DNA from: Dendrocalamus latiflorus
Taxonomy: Eukaryota > Streptophyta > Magnoliopsida > Poales > Poaceae
Assembly (NCBI GenBank): GCA_017311315.1
Contig: CM029620.1
Span: forward strand, 2,299,787-2,363,786
Length of the DNA: 64,000 nt
Direction: 5' to 3'
The notes under the pieces: generated by a model
Database searches by the model: none
What the model saw: the letters and a program-made list of their open reading frames with translations, nothing else
What the model was told of the DNA's origin: nothing
In this document: in pieces, positions 12,570 through 22,032 of the stretch
Numbering within the stretch: position 1 is the stretch's first letter
How the letters are laid out: the number at the start of each line of letters is the position of its first letter
Program-made: the position numbers and the translations under genes

Positions 12570-13010
12570 CATCATTAACTTGTCAGTAGAAGAGAAATTA
12601 ATCACGTAAATAAATAAATAATGTTCTAAGAGTGGTTGGAAACTTATACACTAAGAGACTATCATCCTGCGATTTAAGGCATTGCTTGTAACTAGTGTAT
12701 TAGATATGTCCCCTACATTTAAAAATAATCTAGGTAAAATAATGAGAAGATAAAAGGTTATTATCTTTTAAGGTCTTCAAAACATTTCAATGCACCATAT
12801 CATTGAAGTCTGTCTCATGTTTTAACATGATTCGGATTGTTCAGGGCTTTTCATATGGTATTTCCCCAAGTGACTATTAGTTTCAGAAAATATATAGTAT
12901 TACTTGTTTCATTTCAATTTCTGGTATTTCAATTCACTGGTTCCATCTGTGATTTGTTATCGTGATCCTCAAAACTATGCTTTGATTTGGGGGCATAAAA
13001 ATGTTACTTT
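12568..13010. other. OSC intron 2, AT-rich, nothing recognised
   Basis: AT-rich intron DNA between the TA repeat and the duplicated exon 3 edge. No coding or repeat structure was supported. Confidence 0.5.
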
Positions 13011-13078
13011 CACATTAATACACACATTTTTTATGTATATCCTCAGATATTTGGTTTACATGTCACTGGATCACGTAA
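13011..13078 (+). repeat. Duplicated 3' splice site and start of OSC exon 3
   Basis: About 68 bp that match 13411-13479 with few differences: the end of intron 2, its AG and the first ~33 bases of exon 3 (ATATTTGGTTTACATGTCAC). Frame runs into a stop soon after 13078, so this copy is a decoy. The true exon follows the LTR remnant. Confidence 0.9.
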
Positions 13079-13410
13079 TTGATAATAGCCCCTAGGAGAT
13101 TAGATCAGGCAGATTGAATCATCTCTCCTAGGGGACGATGCGCTGTGGAATTTGGTGGTGACTAGAAATATGCCCAGATGTGAACCCGCTCTGATACCAT
13201 GTTAGAGGATAGAATAGCTAGAATAGTTGATAGATCTATGCTTGAGCCTCAGACGGCATATATATATAGAGTACAATGTGACTTGGAGATCAAGTCAATT
13301 AATACAGATAAGGAATGTTATTAGAGATATAGAATGAACTTTATCGGATACAAATATCCTAATTAATTACATTCTATCTCTTATAATCTTACCAAATATG
13401 TACTCTAACA
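13079..13410 (-). mobile_element. LTR plus primer site of a small retrotransposon, reverse orientation
   Basis: 13200-13410 is a 211-bp LTR with inverted ends TGTTAGAG and CTCTAACA. Immediately left, GCTCTGATACCA (13188-13199) is the reverse complement of the tRNA-Met primer site, so this is a 5' LTR on the minus strand with about 120 bp of internal sequence. The short LTR suggests a TRIM or small copia element. The other LTR is absent. The whole remnant sits between the two copies of the exon 3 boundary. Confidence 0.8.
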
Positions 13411-14536
13411 CACATTAATACACACATTTTTTTGTTTATCCTTCAGATATTTGGTTTACATGTCACTGGATCACTTAATGATGTCTTGTCATCGAAGCAT
13501 ATACGTGAGATATGTCGTTACATCTACAATATCCAGGCATGCATGACAATGCTTTCTTATAATTTCATTGTAATAAACAGTTCTATGTATAATCAAACTA
13601 TAATAAAATTTTATACAAAAAAATGTAATGCATGTAGAATGAAGATGGTGGTTGGGGCACACATACTCTAGGTCCGAGCTCCATGTTTGGCTCATGTGTA
13701 AACTATGCTACCTTAAGGCTCCTTGGTGAGGTGCTTGATGGAGACAATGATGCATTATCCAAAGGGCGTGCTTGGATTTTATCTCATGGAAGTGCAACTG
13801 CAGCTCCACAGTGGGCAAAGATATATCTCTCGGTATGAATCGAGGCAAAATAAACGACAAGGACTAAATTTTAAGCTATCAAAGAAAAGTGAATGAAAAT
13901 TTGAAGCTAATACAAATTACATGAGATTCTTTGAGTAGATTGGCAATGCTTCTTGTTTTTGTTTTACCATATTAATTACTCATATTATCTTCAATATCAT
14001 GGAAGCGCTAATGATTAATCCAACAGAACAGTAGTTTTACCATATTTCGTTCTCCATTTGAGTGAAATTAACTCAAGCTAATCTTGCTTTTAACCAAAGG
14101 TAATCGGTGTGTATGATTGGTCAGGGAATAATCCTATTATTCCTGAGTTATGGATGGTTCCACATTTTCTTCCAATTCATCCAGGTATTTGCTCCAAATC
14201 TCGCACTAGCTAGGAGAACAATTTGACATTTGATAGAACATATGCGCAAGCCATATATTTCTTCCTATTATTATATCGTTACATTTTTATGTCTCGCAAA
14301 TATGTCGAAATTAATGCATGGATGTACTTTATGCCTACACATTGAAGTAAAAAAAATTATTGTTTTTAGGGAGATTTTGGTGCTTTTGCCGGATGGTTTA
14401 CATGCCAATGGCTTATATTTATGCGAAAAAATTTGTTGGGCCCATCACTCCGACTATATTGGCAATGAGAGATGAGCTCTACAATATACCATACAGTGAG
14501 ATCGATTGGAACAATGCTCGTAGTTCTTGTGCCAAG

Positions 14537-15233
14537 GTTTGTTACTATCCTTGTAAGCTCTAAAACTGTACTGATTCTAGGTATAATCCTGTTTAAAATA
14601 TGCATATGTACAATTATTGTTGAATGAGGCTATCAGGAAGTATTTTGTATCTACCATTGCGCAATGTTGTGTAGTTTTGAATCTACCTTCAGTACTCTTT
14701 AGTTATTTTTGTATAGAGCAAATAAAACTTCAGGAGGTGTTGTTATATACTACCATTGACCATTCGTGACATGTATATCAATAATGACCAAAATACCCTT
14801 AATTTGGAGTTGCATTGTGTAGCCATTTATTTTGAAAACTTATACAATAGTCACGGGATCAAATACCCGAAAATAAAGATATAACCCACCCAACCACGGC
14901 CATTTATGTTGTTCTATATAATTCAGGTTAAGCGCATGTGTGTTTGTTTAAATGAACAGATAAGACAGTGATGTTAAGCGTCCAAAATGTTCCAGCTTTT
15001 AGGAATATGGTTTGGTATATTGCCATCAGTACGTCAGAGGCCCCAACGTCGTTGTGATCTACCATAAAAAAATATTTTAGTGATATAATATATGATGTAC
15101 AGAGACAAGGGTAAGATTTTGTTTGCTGTTTTTTATCTTGAGATTAGTTCATTGGGGGAAAAGGTTCTCTCTATTTTTATAAGAAATATCTTTACTACTG
15201 AAAGCTTGATTATTTTTTCTTTTGTCCCTATAG
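14537..15233. other. OSC intron 6
   Basis: AT-rich intron between exon 6 (donor GTTTGT) and exon 7 (acceptor TATAG). Nothing else recognised. Confidence 0.65.
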
Positions 15234-15610
15234 GAAGACCTTATCTACCCCCCCTTCGCGGGTGCAAAATATTGCTATGGCGTGTTTGAATAATTTTGTG
15301 GAACCAATGTTAAATCGGTGGCCAATTAACAAGATAAGAGAAAGCGCTCTGAGCAACCTCATGGAACATATCCACTATGAAGATGAAAACAGTAATTACG
15401 TTGGTTTATGTCCTATTAACAAGGTAATGTCCCACTGTCTGTTTGAAGTTAAGGTTAGCTTGTATTTTTCTTCCTAAACATACGGGATTGTTCGTTGATT
15501 ATGCTACTGTCCAGCCCTTAATTAGTTAACTTCATAATTATCTACTTGTTCTTTACGGAATGTTAGTTCCTTAGATTTTGGTTGACTAATGTTCCTCGGT
15601 GCCTCACTCA

Positions 15611-15622
15611 AGATATATATAT
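15611..15622. repeat. TA microsatellite at left viral junction
   Basis: AGATATATATATA run joined directly to the viral AGAGCC. Together with 35925-35948 it brackets the insert. Confidence 0.85.
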
Positions 15623-15756
15623 AGAGCCATCTGGAGGCGCCAGGCTCCCCAAGCCATCTTCTCCGAAGGGGGGGAGAGGGGTGCGGTAGTGGGCAGTAGT
15701 CGCGGAGGTCCCGGTTGGTGTGGCGGTACGCTGAGTCGCGTAGGTCCCGAAGCCCT

Positions 15757-15768
15757 GAGCAGGTGAGA
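15757..15768 (+). promoter_or_regulatory. 5' splice donor in the viral leader (copy A)
   Basis: AGCAG/GTGAGA with the cut after 15762 is a strong consensus donor in the untranslated leader, upstream of ORF1 at 15988. It could pair with the acceptor at 19194. RTBV and CaMV, in the same family, are known to splice from the leader. Confidence 0.55.
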
Positions 15769-15987
15769 GCGAAGTCGCGTGGCCCGATAAGTCGCCAAGA
15801 GAGCGCAGTAAGTGGTGGAAATCGTTGACTGCAGGATCCTGCAAGGGGTATAGGTCGATCAGAATTAAGGGTTCTACCCTGCCGTTGATTAGAAACCGTC
15901 CATCCAAAAGGTTGATCTTAATAGTGGGATTTTCCCTGCCGTAGACTAGAAAGACTACCTATCCTATCTCTTTTATCTCCGTATAAG

Positions 15988-17172
15988 ATGTCTTGGTTAG
16001 CCAGGTCTCTTGGTGTAACTGACCGTCTAGAAGCCTCTGGCAATAATGACAGGTCTATCAAAACGATGTCGGTTAAGAATGCTTCGTCTGTTTGCTTTGA
16101 GGATATAGAGCAAAGTATTGCAAATTGGAAAGTACCTAAGGTAAATGTTAAGGATATATATCATATAGGCACGTTTTCTCTTCGTTCTGATTACTATATT
16201 AAAACTATAGAAAAAACTCTTCCTATTAGTTCTTTGCATGAAACTCTGCATCTTCTTTCTGAAAAAGAAATCAATCATATCAGAGCAAAACCTCAATTTC
16301 ATTATATACATTTTGGTCTAGTACAAGTGGCTATTAGATCATTAACCAGAAGAGGTTTAAATATTTCTGTGTTGGCTTGTCTAAGAGATTGGAGAAATAA
16401 AAAGTTTAAGGACTCTTTGCTAGGAATGGTTGAAGCTAGTCTTAGTAATGGTCCTGTGTTCTTCAACACCTTCCCAGACTTTTCTGTATCTCTTTCGGAT
16501 TTAAATCTCCATAAGGTTCTGACCTTGAGCTTACAAACATCTGGCTTTGATCTTGAACCTGGAAGTGAAAACATTTCAGTGACATATAGGATCTATTACA
16601 AAGCCATGACTACGTTAGCTCCTTGTGCAAAACAGAATACACCCAAAGGTCTGACCACACTTCTTCAAGCCAATCCTAGAAATCATATTATTACTCCCAA
16701 AACCTTGAAGTGGGATGAGATAACACTTCCGGAGAAGTGGACTCTCCTACAAGCGGTTGAGCCAAAAGCCACTCAACAAAATGAATTAGAATCTCTGGCC
16801 GAAACACCAGATGGAGATGTTGAGATAACATTCTCCTCAAAAAGAACAATCTTTATCCAATCAAGGCCCTCATTCCATCTAGACAATAGACCACAGTTAA
16901 AACCAAATAATATTGTCTATGCAACTTATGAGGATAAGGATAATCAGTATGAGCCCTCAATCTCAGATTTTGAGCTCAATGTTATAGAGGAAGTAAAAGA
17001 AGATCATGAGTTTGAAATCGATAAGGATCTCCTTAAGAGAAATCTTGATCTTCCTGAAAATAAGATTAAGTGTGAAAGGTACTACAAAAATGTAGACAGT
17101 CCTTATGTTCAAAAAATAAGAGAGATTTGGTACAAAGAGATTGGGAGATTTTTGCTATCAATTTGGATTTGA
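15988..17172 (+). pseudogene. Copy A ORF1 5' part: movement protein, truncated
   Basis: ORF of 394 codons. Residues ~40-260 are a 30K-superfamily movement protein of caulimovirid type, with FSLRSDYYIKTIEKT, HFGLVQVAIRSLTRRGLN and SVLACLRDWR as the landmarks. The family binds nucleic acid and modifies plasmodesmata. The start is the first ATG of a conserved frame that copy B shares. After residue ~384 the frame leaves viral homology because a deletion joins bases equivalent to copy C 29604 and 31176, removing capsid coding and shifting frame, so the last residues are out of frame. Confidence 0.85.
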
Positions 17173-19159
17173 GGATCAACTTGAAAATAGAAATAGGACA
17201 AAGTATGTCAAAAGGTTTAGAAAAACTCATGTTCATAATAAGAAAGAAGCATATTATATTAAGAGGAAGCGTCGCCGAAAACCTCTTAAAAAGGATAATC
17301 CTAAAAAGGATAATAAAGAGATTGTATGCTTCAAATGTGGTTTGAAGGGTCATATAGCAAGCAATTGCTTTAAATCCAAAATCAAAAAAGAAATCCAAAC
17401 TTTGCTAGAATCAGAGTCAGAAGACATTAAAGAAAAACTAGGAGATATCCTAAACCATATTGACAACGAGTCTAGTTCTGAAAATGAAGAAAAATCAGAA
17501 GTTAATCATTGTGAAAATAGTTTATGTTCTTGCTGTGAGCAAGATGTCTCTGAGGATACCTCTGATGAAAATATTCTAGTCCTCACCAACTTAGAACAAT
17601 TTGTATTAGACACCTTTGATACGGTGCAAGATCCAAGAGAAAAAGAAGTTATCTTGGAAAGATTCTTATCAAGGATAAAAACTAATAAAGAAAAATTAGT
17701 AAAAGATATCCAACATAAAAAATATTTCTCTATTGATGAAGTCATCCAAAGAGTAGAAGATCATAAGAAGGCTAAGAAGCAGTTGAGTCTAAATGACTTG
17801 CTTCAAGAGCAAAATTATATAAAAGAAGTACTAAATGATCTTCAAGGAAGAATTCAAATTCTAGAAATTTCTAGAAAAGAAGAAAGAAAATATGAAACTC
17901 AAAATGAATCTGAGAGTGAATCTGAAGAAGAAATTCTTCAGAACAATCAAGAAATAGTTAGCTCCATAGAAACCTACTTCAAGCAAAAATGGTATGTAGA
18001 AATATCATACAAGTTTGTTGATGGGTTTCACTTCAAATATAAAACTTTAATTGACTCAGGAGCTGATATGAATTGTATTCGTGAAGGAATTATTCCTTCC
18101 AAATATTTTCAAAAATATACTCATAAAATTCATGGGGCGGATGGGAACCAACTTAAAGTCAATTACAAAATCCCTGAAGTTCTCATATGCATCTCCGGTG
18201 TTTCTATTAAGACTTCCTTTCTGCTTGTTAAAAATCTAAAACAAGGAGTCATTCTAGGCACACCATTCTTATCTTTGATACGTCCTTTTCTTGTGACAAA
18301 TGATAGTATCAAGTTTGAAATCATGAAACAAGAATTGGAATTAAAATTTTGTTCCATACCCGAAGAAGCGTTATTAAACCAATTTATAGAGATTGCTTCG
18401 GGAAAAGAAAATATTGTCAATGAGATATCCATTGAGCCAACTATGACTAACATTCAAAGTGTTAGTTATATAAATATTTTGCAGCTGAAGAACACTCATC
18501 TTTTTTCCATGTCTTGGCCTCGAAAAGAGGAGCAAAATATGCATAAGGAAGTGTTCCTCCAAAACAAGTTGCTAGGGAATTATTATAAGCATGATATAAG
18601 TTGTCATGATCATTTTATGAGCTTACTCTTTAGCCATGAGAGACAAAAACGAAATTCTATGCAGCCATATGCTTCTCATGCTAATCTTTATGGAATGTCA
18701 AAACCTAGTATATCTTGTCTCCATAAAGTAGCTTATAAAAACCTATTTGGGTATGATCAAAGACACCTCTTTAACCAGCAATTTGGCACATGTGATGACT
18801 CATATCTTTGCAATAGTTGCATATGTGATGACTCATGCAATGACTCATACATTTGCAATAGTTGCCTAAATTATGATTCATACCTTTGCCATAGTTGCCT
18901 ATATGATGATTCACAAATTGGCAATAGTTGGTTGTTGCTCAAACACCACTATCAAATAGTTTTGGTGCATATTATATGCATGAAAACATGCAGCCCAAAC
19001 CGAATACATAATTGGTCATATTATGTAATATCATGTTACATTCTTACCAATGTAATATCATGTTGCATTTTTACCAAATTATTGTTCAAAAGAAACATGA
19101 TCCATAATAATAAAGGTATAAAGAAGGTAATGTGTGCAATTATATTTCATGAATATCAA

Positions 19160-19204
19160 CTAATCCAGTTAGTTGCTTCTTTGTCACATTACAGGGGAAT
19201 CATG
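19160..19204 (+). promoter_or_regulatory. 3' splice acceptor before the viral downstream ORF (copy A)
   Basis: CTAATCC (branch-like, ~19160), a T-rich tract (TTGCTTCTTTGTCACATT) and ACAG/GGG with the cut after 19194, eight bases before ATG 19202. Well-formed plant acceptor. The same signal is at ~33228-33240 in copy C and, reversed, at ~23670-23710 in copy B. Confidence 0.6.
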
Positions 19205-20824
19205 TCCCAGCAAAGATATACGCAGATGAGCTCTTGGAAATTACCCCAACCACGGGAGGGGAATTCTGAGCGGTTCAATCATAATTTTCCTGCAACAGAA
19301 TTGCAGCAAGGCTTGCTCAATTTACTTTGGCAAGCAAAGAATAATAATGAAAAAGCTCATGCACTACGTGGGTTGGCCTACTATTTCAATCATATGATGC
19401 CTAAAGATACAAAGGCAATATCATCAGATTATATGCCCACAAAACAGGCTTCAAGAGATATTCTTCCCAGAAGGGAAGAAAGCCCATCAAAATTATCTGA
19501 TCAAGGTGTTGGATCACCTAGCAATTCAAAATTATTGGGTCTGGGCATCAGACCAAAAGCATCAGATCTGAGTATCAGATCATCAAAAAATTCAAAGATG
19601 AGCCTCGAAATGAGACCATCAAAAAATTCAAAGATGAGCCTCGAAATGAGACCATCTCAATGTTCAAAAGTATTGAGCTTGAGTACAAGCTCACCAAATA
19701 TTGGTTCTTTCCACAAACAAACGTATGCATCCACCATAACTGCATCTCCAGACTGCATAAATATCAGAGAGCTTCTCACAACATTTCCACAAATAAAAAC
19801 TATGGCATTATCAACATCAGAAAGCATTCATACAACTGCATGTAGCCACCAAAATAAAGTGAGAAGAGAGAATTATTGCAGCCACAAAATTAGAAAAAAT
19901 ATGGCCTCTAGAGAGCTCTTTGACCCCAGTTCTCACGAAATTCTCATTTCTAGATTGAGTTTTAAAACCAAACAAACACTTTCCTGCCTAGGGCCAGATA
20001 TTCTAGAACTCATCTGGAAAAAATACTATGAGCGACAAATGAAAATATTTTCAGAGCTCCAAAAATATTTTATCAACCTATATGAGGGGAGAGAAATTAA
20101 CCCAAGCCTCAGAATCAATGTCCATAGATTTCCACTCCTCCATTTTGATGAGAGAATAAGTATTCAGCCATATCTCAAATATATTATATTGAGAGCAGAG
20201 ATAGACCTTAAACTTTTCAAAAGCCTACAAACACAAGCCCATAACAATCTCTCTCTCCAGAGTATTATAGACCAAGGATTAGTCTATATCATCTATGGCA
20301 CACTTGATCAGATTCTTCAATCTGATCTTGGAATTGCTATAAAGGAAGCTTGTAAAAGAATGGAATTCATCAGGGGAAGATACAAAATTATCTTCTATTC
20401 TACCCCACCAAGATTTACACCACCAGTCAGGCCGGCAATGCATGATGTTTACATTCTCAAAGGATGTTTCACTTTCCCTGTCAAAACAATTGGTTTTCTG
20501 ACTGAAGAACAAAAAGAATTATTTTCTCAGAATACCAACCATGACAAGTGGCGGTGGTTTAAAGAAGTTATGGAAATCGAAGATAGCATCTATTTAGACA
20601 CCTCATGTCAAATGGTTTTCCAAAACCGAATCATGAAAATATTCTGTGGTGGCAATGGTATTGTACACAAAGGGGTTGGACGCCTAATAAAAGTTGATTA
20701 CGGTGAAGACACGATGATTCGCAAAGAATATCAGAAAATGCTGAGTTGGTATGATACACTCCAACCAGATGAAATTGAAGGCATGACCTCTGCACCAATG
20801 ATAGTAGATGAAGACAGCGAATAA
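19202..20824 (+). CDS. Copy A ORF2-like protein, unknown function
   Basis: About 540 residues beginning MSQQRYTQMSSW and ending in an acidic tail (MIVDEDSE). It is in frame with the upstream ORF but is likely expressed by itself from spliced RNA, given the acceptor at 19194. Contents: a helical segment (LLNLLWQAKNNNEKAHALRG), a Ser/Pro-rich central part with tandem PSKNSKMSLEMR-type repeats, then a conserved C-terminal domain (SFKTKQTLSCLGPDI, YKIIFYSTPPRFTPP). The function of ORF2 in related viruses is not known to me. It is intact in this copy. Confidence 0.6.
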   Translation: MSQQRYTQMSSWKLPQPREGNSERFNHNFPATELQQGLLNLLWQAKNNNEKAHALRGLAYYFNHMMPKDTKAISSDYMPTKQASRDILPRREESPSKLSDQGVGSPSNSKLLGLGIRPKASDLSIRSSKNSKMSLEMRPSKNSKMSLEMRPSQCSKVLSLSTSSPNIGSFHKQTYASTITASPDCINIRELLTTFPQIKTMALSTSESIHTTACSHQNKVRRENYCSHKIRKNMASRELFDPSSHEILISRLSFKTKQTLSCLGPDILELIWKKYYERQMKIFSELQKYFINLYEGREINPSLRINVHRFPLLHFDERISIQPYLKYIILRAEIDLKLFKSLQTQAHNNLSLQSIIDQGLVYIIYGTLDQILQSDLGIAIKEACKRMEFIRGRYKIIFYSTPPRFTPPVRPAMHDVYILKGCFTFPVKTIGFLTEEQKELFSQNTNHDKWRWFKEVMEIEDSIYLDTSCQMVFQNRIMKIFCGGNGIVHKGVGRLIKVDYGEDTMIRKEYQKMLSWYDTLQPDEIEGMTSAPMIVDEDSE

Positions 20825-20959
20825 CAATAATTGTTCACAGAAACTCTCCGACAACAAAGATAATTGTCAAGACAATTATATAGGTACTATCTACTATTGC
20901 AGATGGAATCTGAACTATTGCAGACAGAATACAGTCTGGTCAAAAGTGTCATTATGACG

Positions 20960-21104
20960 AATATTCTTCACGGAGGTCTAAAGTTTCATCATGACTCCCT
21001 GAGGTGTAAAGCGTCATCATGAAGAATAATATTGCTAGTCAAAAGGCATCATCATAGGGCATCTCTACCCATGCTTATCCCAGGGGTGACGACCCCTATA
21101 TAAA
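20960..21104 (+). promoter_or_regulatory. Viral pregenomic RNA promoter (copy A)
   Basis: TATATAAA at 21097-21104 follows several TGACG/CGTCA-like elements (about 20955, 20990, 21010), resembling the as-1-type enhancer arrangement of caulimovirus promoters. The start site is expected about 30 bp downstream, near 21130. Confidence 0.75.
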
Positions 21105-21257
21105 GGGCATGAAGGCAAGCTTCAAAGGGCATCACTTCTACCACCCCTCAGAGTGCTCAATCACTCCGCAAAACTCTGAGAAGAAGCTTGATCACTACCA
21201 CTACCACTATCACTCCACCTCCACTCCACAAGCTAGTGTAAAATAAGTAGTAGCCTA

Positions 21258-21263
21258 AATAAA
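21258..21263 (+). terminator. Viral poly(A) signal (copy A)
   Basis: AATAAA about 130 bp downstream of the predicted start. As in other caulimovirids it must be bypassed on first passage, so the pregenomic RNA is terminally redundant. Confidence 0.65.
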
Positions 21264-21837
21264 GACTCAATCTTTGAGTCTAAGTGTGTAAGTGTGTAAG
21301 ATTGTAAGAGAGTAAGTGTGTAATATCTAAGTAGGGTTTGTACAACTAAAACTTGTAGTAGTTCTAAGTTCTGGTGTACTACACAGAAGGTTCCTCCTTC
21401 TGTCTATCAAGGTATATGAATGAACGAAGAACAATTTCTATCCCTAAACTCTCTTTATCTTAAGTTCGTTCTTACTTATGTTGTTCTGTTATATTACTGA
21501 TGTTCTTTTTATTCTGTTCTTTAAGTTCTATACTTAAGTTCTTTATGTTCTATATTATTTCGTTCTAACTCTATATTCTGTCTTTACTTTCAGTCTTATG
21601 TTCTTACTTTCAGTTCTTACATAAGCATATCTTTTAATTCTTTGTGTGTTGCATCTGCATATGTTCTTTTATATTTGTGTGCTTTAAATTCAGTACTTTA
21701 CTATTACTGTTCTTATTCTTGTTCTTATTTACTATTTATGTTCTTCTTTCCTATTTACGTTCTGGTTTACTATTCTTGTTTTTAATTATTATTTTCTTCC
21801 AACCTTTCTAACCTGCATATCTAACTCTATTCTCCTT

Positions 21838-21975
21838 GCATTCATATTATCTATTCTCTACCTTACATCGTAGCGACCAGGTCCCTGAGTCGCTGCCTGG
21901 GTTCTCATTGCATTCATATTATCTATTCTCTACCTTACATCGTAGCGACCAGGTCCCTGAGTCACTGCCTGGGTT
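21838..21975 (+). repeat. ~70-bp tandem duplication in the viral leader (copy A only)
   Basis: Two nearly identical units containing CATCGTAGCGACCAGGTCCC lie directly before the primer site. Copy C has a single unit at 35854-35920. Confidence 0.9.
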
Positions 21976-21982
21976 ATACATC

Positions 21983-21994
21983 TGGTATCAGAGC
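21983..21994 (+). promoter_or_regulatory. tRNA-Met(i) primer binding site of the virus
   Basis: TGGTATCAGAGC, complementary to the 3' end of initiator tRNA-Met, the usual minus-strand primer in Caulimoviridae. It is the only complete copy in the block. Confidence 0.9.
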
Positions 21995-22032
21995 CATCTG
22001 GAGGCGCCAGGCTCCCCAAGCCATCTTCTCCG

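Larger units (their letters stand above)
7785..15423 (+). pseudogene. OSC exons 2-7 (N-terminal half)
   Basis: Exons were placed by homology and GT/AG sites: exon 2 7785-7970; exon 3 13447-13536; exon 4 13638-13832; exon 5 14100-14184; exon 6 14370-14536; exon 7 15234-15423. They read LRHALNEYSSLQAHDGHWPG, HVTGSLNDVL with REICRYIYNIQ, NEDGGWG with SMFGSCVNYATLRLLGE, VIGVYDWSGNNPIIPELW, RFWCFCRMVYMPMAYIYAKK, and FVEPMLNRWP with HIHYEDEN. Exon lengths are frame-compatible except exon 7, which is 190 bp where 189 is expected: C7 at 15248-15254 appears to hold one extra C, leading to a stop soon after. The exon 3 donor is GC (13537-13538) rather than GT. The position that reads MWCxCR in many plant OSCs reads FWCFCR here. 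Confidence 0.88.
17141..20824 (+). pseudogene. Copy A 3' part: zinc knuckle, aspartic protease and ORF2-like region
   Basis: Open for 1,227 codons downstream of the deletion. It shows a basic stretch, a CCHC zinc knuckle (CFKCGLKGHIASNC, residues ~65-78), acidic Ser/Glu-rich segments, and a pepsin-like protease with TLIDSGADMNCI (~residue 305) and GVILGTPFLSLI. A Cys-rich repeat follows (CNSC motifs, ~560-590), then an ORF2-like domain from the Met at 19202. No RT signature (YxDD) or RNase H motifs occur. The true upstream frame is lost because of the deletion. Confidence 0.82.
15623..22032 (+). mobile_element. Viral copy A, about one genome with terminal redundancy
   Basis: Runs from the primer-site edge through leader, ORFs, intergenic promoter and a complete second primer site (21983-21994). 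It then repeats the first ~40 bp of the leader (21990-22032 equals 15624-15664), so it derives from a circular or concatemeric form. About 1.57 kb of capsid-region sequence is deleted at about 17142 relative to copy C. Confidence 0.88.

Noticed and set aside
18640..19195. Hydrophobic stretch before ORF2 as a membrane protein domain
   Set aside because: Its sequence looks like AT-rich intron-type DNA ending at a splice acceptor. The hydrophobic translation is probably incidental, although it is open in all copies.
17141..20824. RT/RNase H in the viral ORFs
   Set aside because: Looked for YxDD-type and RNase H motifs after the protease in all three copies and saw none.
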